Assembly: GCF_017498545.1 (NCBI RefSeq) | Contig: NZ_CP071793.1 | Location: 10,720,256 to 10,784,255 of the forward strand | DNA: 64,000 nucleotides | Direction of reading: 5' to 3' | From: Sulfidibacter corallicola | GTDB lineage: Bacteria > Acidobacteriota > Holophagae > Acanthopleuribacterales > Acanthopleuribacteraceae | Shown: positions 41,510-50,068 of the stretch, piece by piece | How the letters are laid out: each line of letters begins with the position of its first letter | Numbering within the stretch: the first letter of the stretch is position 1 | Made by a program: the position numbers and the translations under genes | The notes under the pieces: generated by a model | Seen by the model: the letters and a program-made list of their open reading frames with translations, nothing else | What the model was told of the DNA's origin: nothing | Databases searched by the model: none

Positions 41510-41990
41510 TAGGAGACGTAAAGGCTGTAGGTTGGCCCGCCGGGCCGACCAATCGAAGCAACCCAAGCAACAGCAACTAATTGCGCCAAAGAGCGAAGCA
41601 GGAAATCTGCCTAACCGTACCTCACCGAAGTCGCAATGCCCACAGTCCCCGCATCGGGAGAGGGGCGTAAGGCCTGTAGGTTGGCCCGCTGGGCCGACGC
41701 GTCGAAGCAACCCAATCAACGACAGTTAGTTACACCAAAGAGCGAAGCCGGTCATTCCCCTCACGCCCCCAATCCGAAGCCGTAATGTCCAAAGTTCCCG
41801 CATCGCAAGAGGAGCGTCAGGCCTGTAGGTTGGCCCGCTGGGCCGACCAATCGAAACAACCCAAGCAACAACAGCCAATTACACCAAAAAGCGAAGCCGA
41901 TTTTCTCCCTAATCGAACACCAACATGAATCACTTCGAATTGTTCAGCCGGCGGGCTTACCGCCCCTGCGGAACCTACCGGCCACGACAA
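41510..41990 (+). repeat. Hairpin tandem repeat cluster F, intergenic
   Basis: GTAGGTTGG cores lie at 41527, 41676 and 41825, a 149-bp period (not a multiple of three). The left arm is GGTTGGCCCG and the right arm CGGGCCGACC, giving one T-G pair that would be a wobble in RNA read from this strand. The tail AATCGAAGCAACCCAA is shared with other clusters. A variant on the opposite strand (41940-41990) has the replacement hairpin GGGGCGGTAAGCCCGCC. The array lies between the terminator of the PPC gene and the Ntn-hydrolase gene. The remaining bases up to 42297 hold no other gene. Confidence 0.88.
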
Positions 41991-42285
41991 ATCTCTCGAC
42001 ATTTAGGCATTCCAAACGGATTCGTTCCAAGCGAACTCTCCGGATGCGCCAAGACCCGAAAGGAACGAGGCGTCAATTTTCATTTCAAAGGAGCAGAAAA
42101 GAATTTTGTAATTTTTTCGAGAAAAACTGTGAACTCCTTGTTATTCTAAATATCCGATTTTTCCCATCCCTTATCCTTCTCTCCCCTCGCCAGGCATGAC
42201 CTCCGCGGTCGTGGCCGTCGCCGTGTCGTGGACGGCCCGTTCGAACTGGTCGCTGCGACCCCGCAGCGAGGTACCAAACCCAAAG

Positions 42286-42291
42286 AAGGAG
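42286..42291 (+). promoter_or_regulatory. Ribosome binding site fixing a TTG start
   Basis: AAGGAG lies six bases before TTG at 42298. This TTG puts a Cys codon directly after the start, as the Ntn-hydrolase mechanism needs. An ATG 34 codons earlier has no such site and would bury the cysteine. Confidence 0.8.
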
Positions 42292-42297
42292 TTCCCA

Positions 42298-43332
42298 TTG
42301 TGCACAGATTTCGTGATCAACGTTGGTAAAGCCGGGAGCGTGAACGGGCGTAGCATGGAGTTCGCCGAGACCCTCCACTCCAAGCTCTTTTTCCGAGCGC
42401 CCAACCACGCCTACGACCAACGCCTTTCCGGTCCCGAATTCGGATTTACCTGGAAGGGCCGGTACGGTTTCGTCGGCATGAACGTGTTCGACTTCCCGAT
42501 CTGCGTCGACGGCATCAACAGCATGGGCCTGGCCACGGGCGCGCTCTGGCTGCCGGGAACCCAGTACCAGACGATTACCCAGGTCTCCCGGGGTCTCTCC
42601 ATCGACAACTTCACCGACTGGGTCCTCAGCAGTTTCGCCACCTGCGAAGAAGTGTGGGACGCGCTGAAGCACGGCGTGGTCCAGGTGGGTTTTCCCAAGT
42701 TGTTGAGCAGTTTGCTGCCTTTGCACTTTCCGGTTCACGACGCCAAGGGGAACAGCATCGTCATCGAATTCCTCGAGGGCCGGATCCACATCCAGGACAA
42801 TCCGATCGGCGTGCTCACCAACGACCCACCCTTCGCCTGGCATCTTCAGAATCTGCGCAACTTCGTGGGCATCTCACCCTGGGACCGGGAACCGATGCAA
42901 CTGGGCGAGCTGAGCCTCAACCAGACCGGGCACGGCTCGGGATTGGCGCAACTGCCGGGAGATCCCACCCCGCCCAGCCGCTTCGTGCGGACCACCATGA
43001 TGGTGAAGAACGCCTTCCCCGCCGAGGATCTGGACGACGCGACCAACCTTTGCTTTCACGTGCTGAACACCGTGGACATCCCCCAGGGCACCGCGCGGTT
43101 CAGAGCCCGGAGCGGCCACACCATCAGCGATCACACCCAGTGGGCGGTGGTCAAGGACCTCGCACGCAAGATTTACTCGGTGCGCTACTACCATTCGCCG
43201 CAGGTCTTCTCGGTGGAATTGGACGGGGTTCGGCTCGACGAAATGAACGGCAAACAGTTCAAGGTACCCAAACGACCGAACTCGATCGACCTGACCGCCG
43301 AGGTGAAGGAGACCAAACCCTTCGATGACTGA
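42298..43332 (+). CDS. Choloylglycine hydrolase-family Ntn hydrolase
   Basis: 344 residues, normal for the family that includes bile salt hydrolase, penicillin V acylase and some N-acyl-homoserine lactone acylases. With the TTG start at 42298, Cys is residue 2 and becomes the free N-terminal nucleophile once Met is removed. NGRSMEF (Arg18, Glu21) matches the GRxxDF region around the conserved Arg; Glu replaces the common Asp. GINSMGLATGALWLPG and LTNDPPFAWHLQNLRN match the family's later conserved blocks. No signal peptide is seen, so it is predicted cytoplasmic. It cleaves an amide bond; the substrate is not clear from sequence. The neighbour on the opposite strand is an MlrC-like protein, another family linked to amide or peptide breakdown. 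The two genes converge. Confidence 0.88.
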   Translation: MCTDFVINVGKAGSVNGRSMEFAETLHSKLFFRAPNHAYDQRLSGPEFGFTWKGRYGFVGMNVFDFPICVDGINSMGLATGALWLPGTQYQTITQVSRGLSIDNFTDWVLSSFATCEEVWDALKHGVVQVGFPKLLSSLLPLHFPVHDAKGNSIVIEFLEGRIHIQDNPIGVLTNDPPFAWHLQNLRNFVGISPWDREPMQLGELSLNQTGHGSGLAQLPGDPTPPSRFVRTTMMVKNAFPAEDLDDATNLCFHVLNTVDIPQGTARFRARSGHTISDHTQWAVVKDLARKIYSVRYYHSPQVFSVELDGVRLDEMNGKQFKVPKRPNSIDLTAEVKETKPFDD

Positions 43333-43333
43333 G

Positions 43334-43350
43334 GCGGTGCCGAGCACCGC
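43334..43350. terminator. Hairpin between converging genes
   Basis: GCGGTGC and GCACCGC pair perfectly around CGA, one base after the stop codon of the Ntn-hydrolase gene. No T-run follows. It may act as a weak terminator for that gene; the other converging gene ends 100 bp further on. Confidence 0.3.
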
Positions 43351-43449
43351 GCGCTTGGCACCTTCGAAATCCGGGCACGCGAAGCGTACGGCGTCCCGCC
43401 GGTGATGGGCACCCGAGGGGGCCCACCCACAGCGATCCCGCCGCGAGTA

Positions 43450-44928
43450 TCAAAACACCACGTCCTCATCCAGGGGATAGATCGGTCTCCGCAGGTTTTG
43501 AAAATCCAACAATTCGTTGCGGGAGGTGGTGACGCCCTCGCCATCACACAGAAGCGTTTTTTTTCCGATCGACGCAAAGCCCGCGCGATAGTGAATCCGT
43601 GATTTCAACAGAAGGTATTTTTCATGCTGGGGCTGGATGCCCACCGAGGTGAACACACCCAGGTCCCAAGGTTCGTGATGGACGGAAACGACCACGATTT
43701 TCACCTTGCCGGTGTCGAAGACGGCGCTGGGCCCCATATCGACCTGGACACCCGTGTACATGGGACCCCGAACGGTCCAACGTCCATCGGTCAGCACCCG
43801 CACCGTGCCCTTCACCTGCAGGGGCTTTGCCTCGAGTGACAGCGAAGGCATATCCGTTTTCCCGCCGAGCATGAGGGTCATTTCGGCACCGACACCCGCC
43901 TGTTGCATGTGGACCACGGCCTCCGGATCACAGACGGCCGCCACGGCCACGCCATCCAGATCCCGTTCGATCAGTTCCCTGATCACCGCCATGACGTCCT
44001 GAGTCCCACCCGAGCCACAATTGTCTGCATGGTCGAGCAAGATCACGGGATGTTCGGAAAGCCGCTTGGCCTCGTCGATGGTCTCCGGCAAGGAGCTGCC
44101 GTGGTAAACGAAGTGGGCTCGTTGGCGCCAGGCCAGGTCGGCGATGTCCCTGCTCTGCCGCTCGGCGACCAGCTTGTCGGCGTCGGCGACGACGACCGTG
44201 CTCGAACCGGCATCCGGCACATCGGCCAGCGGAAACCCGCCAAAAAAGGTCGCCGCGAGAACCGAATCCCGTGTTTCGGCTTCACGACAGGCGGTGATCA
44301 ACGATTTTACCGGCTGGTCGTCCGTGCCTTGCTTCAGTGTATGGGAAAGCAGCGGCAGTTGCGTGTGCACCATGACCGGGTGGACCTTGCCGGCCACGCT
44401 GTCCAAAACGATCCTGCCCACCTGCATTCCGACTTGGTACATATCCACATGAGGGTAGGTTTTGTAACCGATCAGGGCGGTGCAGTTGTCTACCATTTTT
44501 CGGGTCAAATTGCAGTGGAAATCACAGGTCACGGCAATGGGTAGGTCGGGCGCGATCGATCGAATCCGCTCCAGAAGGGTACCTTCGCCATCCAACGTGG
44601 TTTCTGCGACCATGGCACCGTGTAGATCCAGCAGAGCAAGATCACAGCCGGCAACGACCGCATCGCAAATCGCATCGCTCACCCGGTCGTAGGCCTCCGC
44701 GGTGACGATGCCGGCGGGCATCGCTTCGGCGGCAACCGGAAAGACGATGTCCGCGCCGGCCTCACGCGCCAGTTTGGTGTAGGCTGCCACGGGCATTCCG
44801 GTATGTTCGTAAAACGCCAGTGCCTTGTGGCCAAAGTGCGCGCTCCAGTTCTCGAACCGCTGCCAGTCGGTGACGATCGGCGAGAACGTATTGGTCTCGT
44901 GCTTCATCATGGCGATCAAGATTTTCAT
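43450..44928 (-). CDS. M81 family protein, MlrC-like
   Basis: 492 residues of the M81/MlrC family, named for a microcystin-degrading enzyme; most members have other, unknown substrates. Family marks are HETNTFSP at residues 9-16, DLHGAM, DFHCNLT, GYKTYPHVDMYQVG and LDHADNCGSGGT. The His and Asp residues in these blocks are the likely zinc ligands. ATG at 44928 is chosen because the family starts just before HETNTF; a TTG four codons upstream is less likely. No signal peptide is present. The gene converges with the Ntn hydrolase and is followed by no clear terminator. A role in hydrolysing a modified peptide or amide is plausible but not shown. Confidence 0.9.
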   Translation of the reverse strand: MKILIAMMKHETNTFSPIVTDWQRFENWSAHFGHKALAFYEHTGMPVAAYTKLAREAGADIVFPVAAEAMPAGIVTAEAYDRVSDAICDAVVAGCDLALLDLHGAMVAETTLDGEGTLLERIRSIAPDLPIAVTCDFHCNLTRKMVDNCTALIGYKTYPHVDMYQVGMQVGRIVLDSVAGKVHPVMVHTQLPLLSHTLKQGTDDQPVKSLITACREAETRDSVLAATFFGGFPLADVPDAGSSTVVVADADKLVAERQSRDIADLAWRQRAHFVYHGSSLPETIDEAKRLSEHPVILLDHADNCGSGGTQDVMAVIRELIERDLDGVAVAAVCDPEAVVHMQQAGVGAEMTLMLGGKTDMPSLSLEAKPLQVKGTVRVLTDGRWTVRGPMYTGVQVDMGPSAVFDTGKVKIVVVSVHHEPWDLGVFTSVGIQPQHEKYLLLKSRIHYRAGFASIGKKTLLCDGEGVTTSRNELLDFQNLRRPIYPLDEDVVF

Positions 44929-45109
44929 GACCAACCCCAAAAATTCGAGTCTGTTGCCCCAAACCTAACACCAAATCCAGCTTTCAGCCAGCCTCGGGCG
45001 AACTCGATCTTGTAAAGGAACTGGGGTTGGCGTTTTGGAGAACCGGTATGGGGGATCGGTCGGAGGGAATGGGTCGACACGGTCTGTGCTTTGCTCGAAT
45101 GGAACTATC

Positions 45110-45665
45110 CGAACGGCCACAGCCGAATCTACCTGGCACTGCACCACTTTCGGCTGATGGGTACTCCTTGCCTACTTCGCTTCGAGATGTTCGGCTGGCA
45201 GCCGAACCTACCTGGCACCACGCCATTCTCGGCTTTCGGGTACGCCTTGCTTTCTTCGCTTCGACAAGTTCGGCTGGCAGCCGAACCTACCTGGCACCAC
45301 GCCATTCTCGGCTTTCGGGTACTCCTCGCATGCGTCACTTCGAGATGTTCGGCTGGCAGCCGAACCTACCTGGCACCACGCCATTCTCGGCTTTCGGGTA
45401 CTCCTTGCTTGCACCACTCCGGCGAGTTCGGCTGGCAGCCGAACCTACCTGGCACCACGCCATTCTCGGCTTTCGGGTACTCCTTGCTTGCACCACTCCG
45501 GCGAGTTCGGCTGGCAGCCGAACCTACCTGGCACCACGCCATTCTCGACTTACGGGTACGCCTTGCTTGCACCACTCCGGCGAGTTCGGCTGGCAGCCGA
45601 ACCTACCTGGCACCACGCCACTCTCGGCTGACGGGTACTCCTTGCATGGGTCGCTTCGGTGGGTT
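45110..45665 (-). repeat. Hairpin tandem repeat cluster G, intergenic
   Basis: Seven cores (plus-strand acctggca) lie at 45131, 45210, 45289, 45368, 45447, 45526 and 45605, exactly 79 bp apart. GGTAGGTT is on the minus strand. The left arm is GTTCGGCTG with a perfect complement after one C; the first copy keeps only part of the hairpin. The stem reads CCGAGAATGGCGTGGTGCCA. The array fills most of the space between the MlrC-like gene start and the stop of the REC-kinase gene. The bases between 44929 and 45110 hold nothing else I can name. Confidence 0.92.
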
Positions 45666-45684
45666 CCCGATCCTAGCGGCGCGC

Positions 45685-46797
45685 TCAGGACGCGGCGAAG
45701 GGCAACAAGCTTACCGTCACGCGGGTGCCTTCCGCCTCCGAGGTCTCGAAGGCGACGCCGCCGCCCAGCGTCTCGGCGATCAAGCGCGCCGAGTAGGTGC
45801 CCAATCCGGTGCCACCCTCCTTGCCGACCGTGTTGTACTTTTCGAAGAAATTGGCGCGGGCCGCCTCCGGCACCGCTCCCCGATTGTGCACGACCACCTT
45901 CGTCAACGGCCCCGCCTGCACCTGGACCCGCACCGTCTCGCCGGCAGGCGACGCCTCGATCGCGTTCTTGATCAGGTTGGCCATCATCGAGTAGCACAAC
46001 AGCTCCTCGGCCAACACCAAGACCGGTCGCTCGCCGTAGGTCACGTCGATGTCCACGCCGACGTCCATTCCCCGGGAGAGGGTCTCCAGGTCGGTGGCGA
46101 CCTTGCGCAAGGTGGCGGCGATATCCACCGATTCGGGCTTCAAGGCGTAGGTGCCCTGCTCCATCTTGACCAGGTCCAGCGACAGGTTGATCATGTCCAA
46201 CAGCCGGTACCCCGCGCGCATGACGGTCGTCAGGCAGTCGTGCAAATCTTCGTCGATGTCGCGTTCCTCCTCCTCGAGGATCAACTGCGGTAGGTTGATG
46301 ATCGCGTTCAGAGGCGTTCGCATGTCGTGGCGCGAGATGCGCTCCATGTCCTCGCGCATGCGGTTGTACTCGCGCAAAATCTCGTTTTGGCGCTCCAACT
46401 CCTCGCGTGCGTGCTTGAGTTCCAGGTGATTCTTGACCCGTGCCCGAACGATCGAGGCGGAGAATGGCTTAGTGATGTAGTCGACCGCGCCCAGCCCCAG
46501 GCCCCGAGCCTCGTCGCCGGTCTCGCTCAGCGCCGATACGAAGACGACCGGAATCCGCGCGGTCTGGGGATCAGCCTTCAACAAACGGCACACCTCGTAA
46601 CCGTCCATGTCCGGCATGACGATGTCCAACAGGATCAGGTCCGGCGGGTTCGTGCGCGAACGGGCCACCTCCAGGGCGGCGCGGCCGCTGGTCGCGACCG
46701 AGACGGCATAACGGTCCCGCAGGCAGGCACCCAATATTTTGAGGTTGGCCCGGGTGTCGTCGACAATCAAGATACGGGATCGAAGGTCGTGCTTCAT
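45685..46797 (-). CDS. Response regulator-histidine kinase fusion (REC-HisKA-HATPase)
   Basis: 370 residues. A receiver domain comes first (Asp13/Asp14 acidic pair, phospho-acceptor Asp58 in LLDIVMPDMDG, and KPF). A short coiled coil (AREELERQNEILREYNRM) follows, then a HisKA helix with the phospho-His in SRHDMRTPLNAI and a HATPase domain with NLIKNAIEAS and GGTGLGTYSARLI. No membrane segment is present, so the kinase is cytosolic and probably driven by phosphate reaching its own receiver. It is the last gene of the minus-strand signalling set, 68 bp after the large hybrid kinase, and may take phosphate from that kinase's HPt domain. Cluster G begins about 20 bp beyond its stop. Confidence 0.92.
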   Translation of the reverse strand: MKHDLRSRILIVDDTRANLKILGACLRDRYAVSVATSGRAALEVARSRTNPPDLILLDIVMPDMDGYEVCRLLKADPQTARIPVVFVSALSETGDEARGLGLGAVDYITKPFSASIVRARVKNHLELKHAREELERQNEILREYNRMREDMERISRHDMRTPLNAIINLPQLILEEEERDIDEDLHDCLTTVMRAGYRLLDMINLSLDLVKMEQGTYALKPESVDIAATLRKVATDLETLSRGMDVGVDIDVTYGERPVLVLAEELLCYSMMANLIKNAIEASPAGETVRVQVQAGPLTKVVVHNRGAVPEAARANFFEKYNTVGKEGGTGLGTYSARLIAETLGGGVAFETSEAEGTRVTVSLLPFAAS

Positions 46798-46865
46798 GGC
46801 TCATCCTGGAAGTCAATCACGGCGTGGTTCCATCGTTTCACACCCATCAAGGGCGCACAGGCGCA

Positions 46866-49800
46866 TCAATCACGGCGCCCCCTGACCTGGACGCCCAGTT
46901 GGCGGGCGAGCTCGTCCACCAGGGGCTGGGCCCCCTCGAAATCGAATTGACCCAAACACTCCTCGAGCTCCGCGAGCGGCTCCTCGACCCAAGGCGCCCA
47001 GGCCGCCCGCTTCATCTGCTCCAGACAATCGTCCACGTCCAAGCTGCGCACCTCGATCAGCTCGGCCATGAGACCCAGCAACGGCTCTGGCTCGAGCGGT
47101 TCCTGCGGGGCGTCCTCGGCCGACGGGGTCGACCCGTCCGCCTCCTCGTCGCGCAGCGCCTCGAAGGGTTCCAAAATGTCGCGAAACGCGGCGGCACGGC
47201 CATCCAACACCTCGAGCAGACCTGCCACGGACTCGGGATCCTCGTCCTTGAAGGCCCGCTCCAAAGCCACCACTTCCTCGAAGAGGTCGGCGCCGCCGAG
47301 GTTGCCGACAACGCCCTTCAAGCCGTGGGTCAACCGTTGCCCGGCGGTCCCGTCGCCGGCCTCGGAATAGGCGCGAATCTGCCGCAACGTCTGCGAGAAA
47401 TCGGTGCCGAAGGACACCAGCAGATCGCGAAGCAGCCGGCGGTTCCCGGCCACCCGGCGCAAGCCTTCCTCCAGGTCCATGCCCGGCAGGTTTTCGGGCA
47501 GGCGAATCGAGGCCTGGTCCCTCCGGCGCTTCGCAGAACCCGTGATATCCGTATTCGCCGTGCCCTCGCCCCGCTCCACCAGAATCGGCATCGCGTGCTT
47601 GCGCGCCAGCCAGCGATCGAGCGTCGCCACCAACACGTCGGGATCGATGGGCTTGGGCGTGTGGTCGTTCATGCCCGCGGCCAGGCACTTCTCGCGATCG
47701 CCGGCCATGGTGTGCGCCGTCATGGCGATGATCGGAATCGGCGGCAGTTCTTCGTCCCGCTCGGCCTCCCACTCGCGAATCAGCCGGGTGGCCTGGTACC
47801 CGTCGAGTTCGGGCATTTGAATGTCCATCAACACCAGGTCGTAGCCGGAACGCTTCTCGATGATCGCGTTGACCGCCTTGCGGCCGTTCTCGGCGATGAT
47901 CACGATCAGGCCCGCCGCCTCCAGAAACTCGGTGGCCACCTGCTGGTTGGTGAGATTGTCTTCCACCAGCAGGACCCGCGCCCCGATCAGGCGGGCCGGG
48001 GCCATGGTGCGCTGGGGCGGCCCCGTGTTGATTTCTTCCTTTAGCGGCTTCTTGAGGAAGATCGACATGATCGAATCCAACAGCAGCGAGGGCCGCACCG
48101 GCTTGACCAGGAAGCCCTCGATACCGACCTCCTGGGCCTGGTTCACCACCGATTCGCGTCCGTAGGCCGTGACCATCAGAATCGCCGGCCCCTCGCAGGT
48201 TCGCGTCATCGACTTGATCTTGCGGATGGTCTCGACGCCGTCCATGCCCGGCATGTGCCAATCCATGATCACCAGGTCGAAGGGCGACATGTCGCTACCG
48301 CTTTCGAAATTGGCGATCGCTTCGCTGCCGGAACCGACGGCCTTCACCTCGAAGCTGAAATGGTTCAGGGTCTTGCTGATGATTTCGCGCGCCATGGGGT
48401 GGTCGTCGACGACCAGAACCCGAAGCCCACGCAAATCGGGCGGCGCCTGGACATGCACCTCGGGCTCCTCCTGGGTGCGGTCGAACACGGCGGAAAAACT
48501 GAACCGGCTCCCCTGCCCCAGCTCGCTCTCCACGCTGATTTGCCCGTGCATCATCTCCACCAACTGCTTGGAGATGGCCAGACCCAATCCCGTGCCGCCG
48601 TACTGGCGGGTGGTGGAGCTGTCGGCCTGGGAAAAGGCCTGGAACAGCCGCTGTTGGTGCTCCTGCGAGATGCCGATCCCGCTGTCGATCACGGTGAATC
48701 GCAGCACCACCCGATCCTGCTCGACCTGATTGGCGTCGCTCTCCAGGTAGGTGCGCGCATCGCGGCCGATCATGATCACGATATCCCCGTTCTGGGTGAA
48801 CTTGATGGCGTTGCTGGTCAAGTTGGTCAACACCTGGCCCAGGCGCAGCGGATCGCCCACCAGGTTCAACGGCACGTCCGGCGCCATGAAGAACAGCAGT
48901 TCGAGGCCCTTCTCGTTGGCCTTCACGTTCATCATGTTCACCAGGTTCTCCATCACGTTGTCCAGGTTGAAGGGCACCTTTTCCAGGGACAACTTGCCGG
49001 CCTCCATTTTGGAGAAATCGAGAATGTCGTTGAGGATCTCCAGCAGGGCCTGCGACGAGGTCTTGACCTTTTTCAAGTAGTCGCGCTGTTGGGCGGTCAG
49101 CTTGGTGCGCAGGGCCAGCTCGGTCATGCCCATAATGGCGTTCATCGGGGTACGAATCTCATGGCTGGTATTGGCCAGAAAATCGCCCTTGGCACGGTTG
49201 GCCTCTTCCGCCTTTTCCTTGGCCGTCTGCAACTCGTGATTGAGTTTGACCAGCTCGGCCGTGCGCGAGGCCACCTCTTCCTCCAACCGGTCCTGGTGCT
49301 TCTCCAGCTCCGCTTCGCGACGTTGGATCTCGTCCAACATGGCGTTGAACCCCTCGGTCAGGCGCCCGATTTCGTCGTGCCCGTATTTCTTCGCCCGAAT
49401 CGTGTAACCGGTGTCGTCGTGGGCCACCTTGACCGAGGTGTCGAGCAAATGGAGAATCGGCCCGGAGATCAGCATCTGGAACCGGGAAGCCAGCAACGAG
49501 GCCAGCAGCATGGAGACCAGCGCCACCAGGGCCGCCGCCAGCCCGAAGTTGCGCAGGCTCTGGTGCAGTTCGCGCAAATCGGTGCAGATGTAGCAGGTGC
49601 CGATATGTTGGCCGTCGAGCACGATCGGTTGGAAAATGTGGATCAGGCCGCTGCCCAGCGAAATCCCCTCGTGGTCCCGAGGCACGGCGGGCGGCTCGAA
49701 GCTGGGGCCATCCGGTCGCCGATAGTCGGCGAAGACCCGGCCATCGGGGGTGTAGATGCGTCCCAAGACCACGCTCCGGTTGGCGCGCAGCGAGCCCAGC

Positions 49801-50036
49801 GTCTCCTTGGCCGCTTCGTCGTCGCGGAAATACACCGCGGCCTGGCTGTTGGCGGCGGTGATTTCGGCCAGGATCGACAGGTCCTGAACCAATTTCGAGC
49901 GGAAGGTCATCAGCTCGATGACCAGGAACGAGCTACAGGCCAACCCGAGCACCACCATGTTGATGGTGACGACGAGCAGAATCAGCTTGGCCTTGATGGT
50001 CAGTTTCGCGAAGGGAATACGGCCTTTTTTGGACAT
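46866..50036 (-). CDS. Membrane hybrid sensor kinase with two receivers and HPt
   Basis: 1056 residues from ATG 50036 (AAAGG eight bases upstream). Order: TM1 (about 10-35), a periplasmic sensor of about 120 residues resembling CHASE8, TM2 (about 160-180), HAMP, coiled coil, HisKA with His292 in SHEIRTPMNAI, HATPase (NLTSNAIKFT, GTGLGLAISKQL), receiver 1 (Asp about 590 in MDWHMPGMDG), receiver 2 (Asp about 737 in MDIQMPELDG) and HPt (His about 903 in RLTHGLKGVVGNLGG). This is a BarA-like phosphorelay carried on one chain. The gene starts 32 bp after the TonB-dependent receptor gene, so the two are surely co-transcribed; the receptor's ligand may be its cue. Confidence 0.95.
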   Translation of the reverse strand: MSKKGRIPFAKLTIKAKLILLVVTINMVVLGLACSSFLVIELMTFRSKLVQDLSILAEITAANSQAAVYFRDDEAAKETLGSLRANRSVVLGRIYTPDGRVFADYRRPDGPSFEPPAVPRDHEGISLGSGLIHIFQPIVLDGQHIGTCYICTDLRELHQSLRNFGLAAALVALVSMLLASLLASRFQMLISGPILHLLDTSVKVAHDDTGYTIRAKKYGHDEIGRLTEGFNAMLDEIQRREAELEKHQDRLEEEVASRTAELVKLNHELQTAKEKAEEANRAKGDFLANTSHEIRTPMNAIMGMTELALRTKLTAQQRDYLKKVKTSSQALLEILNDILDFSKMEAGKLSLEKVPFNLDNVMENLVNMMNVKANEKGLELLFFMAPDVPLNLVGDPLRLGQVLTNLTSNAIKFTQNGDIVIMIGRDARTYLESDANQVEQDRVVLRFTVIDSGIGISQEHQQRLFQAFSQADSSTTRQYGGTGLGLAISKQLVEMMHGQISVESELGQGSRFSFSAVFDRTQEEPEVHVQAPPDLRGLRVLVVDDHPMAREIISKTLNHFSFEVKAVGSGSEAIANFESGSDMSPFDLVIMDWHMPGMDGVETIRKIKSMTRTCEGPAILMVTAYGRESVVNQAQEVGIEGFLVKPVRPSLLLDSIMSIFLKKPLKEEINTGPPQRTMAPARLIGARVLLVEDNLTNQQVATEFLEAAGLIVIIAENGRKAVNAIIEKRSGYDLVLMDIQMPELDGYQATRLIREWEAERDEELPPIPIIAMTAHTMAGDREKCLAAGMNDHTPKPIDPDVLVATLDRWLARKHAMPILVERGEGTANTDITGSAKRRRDQASIRLPENLPGMDLEEGLRRVAGNRRLLRDLLVSFGTDFSQTLRQIRAYSEAGDGTAGQRLTHGLKGVVGNLGGADLFEEVVALERAFKDEDPESVAGLLEVLDGRAAAFRDILEPFEALRDEEADGSTPSAEDAPQEPLEPEPLLGLMAELIEVRSLDVDDCLEQMKRAAWAPWVEEPLAELEECLGQFDFEGAQPLVDELARQLGVQVRGRRD

Positions 50037-50068
50037 GGATCGACCTTTCTGGGGGTCGCGGGTTGGGC

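Noticed and set aside
45110..45665. Repeat clusters as transcription terminators
   Set aside because: Some lie after genes, but clusters E and H are in divergent promoter regions, others are inside a coding frame, and no T-run follows the hairpins.
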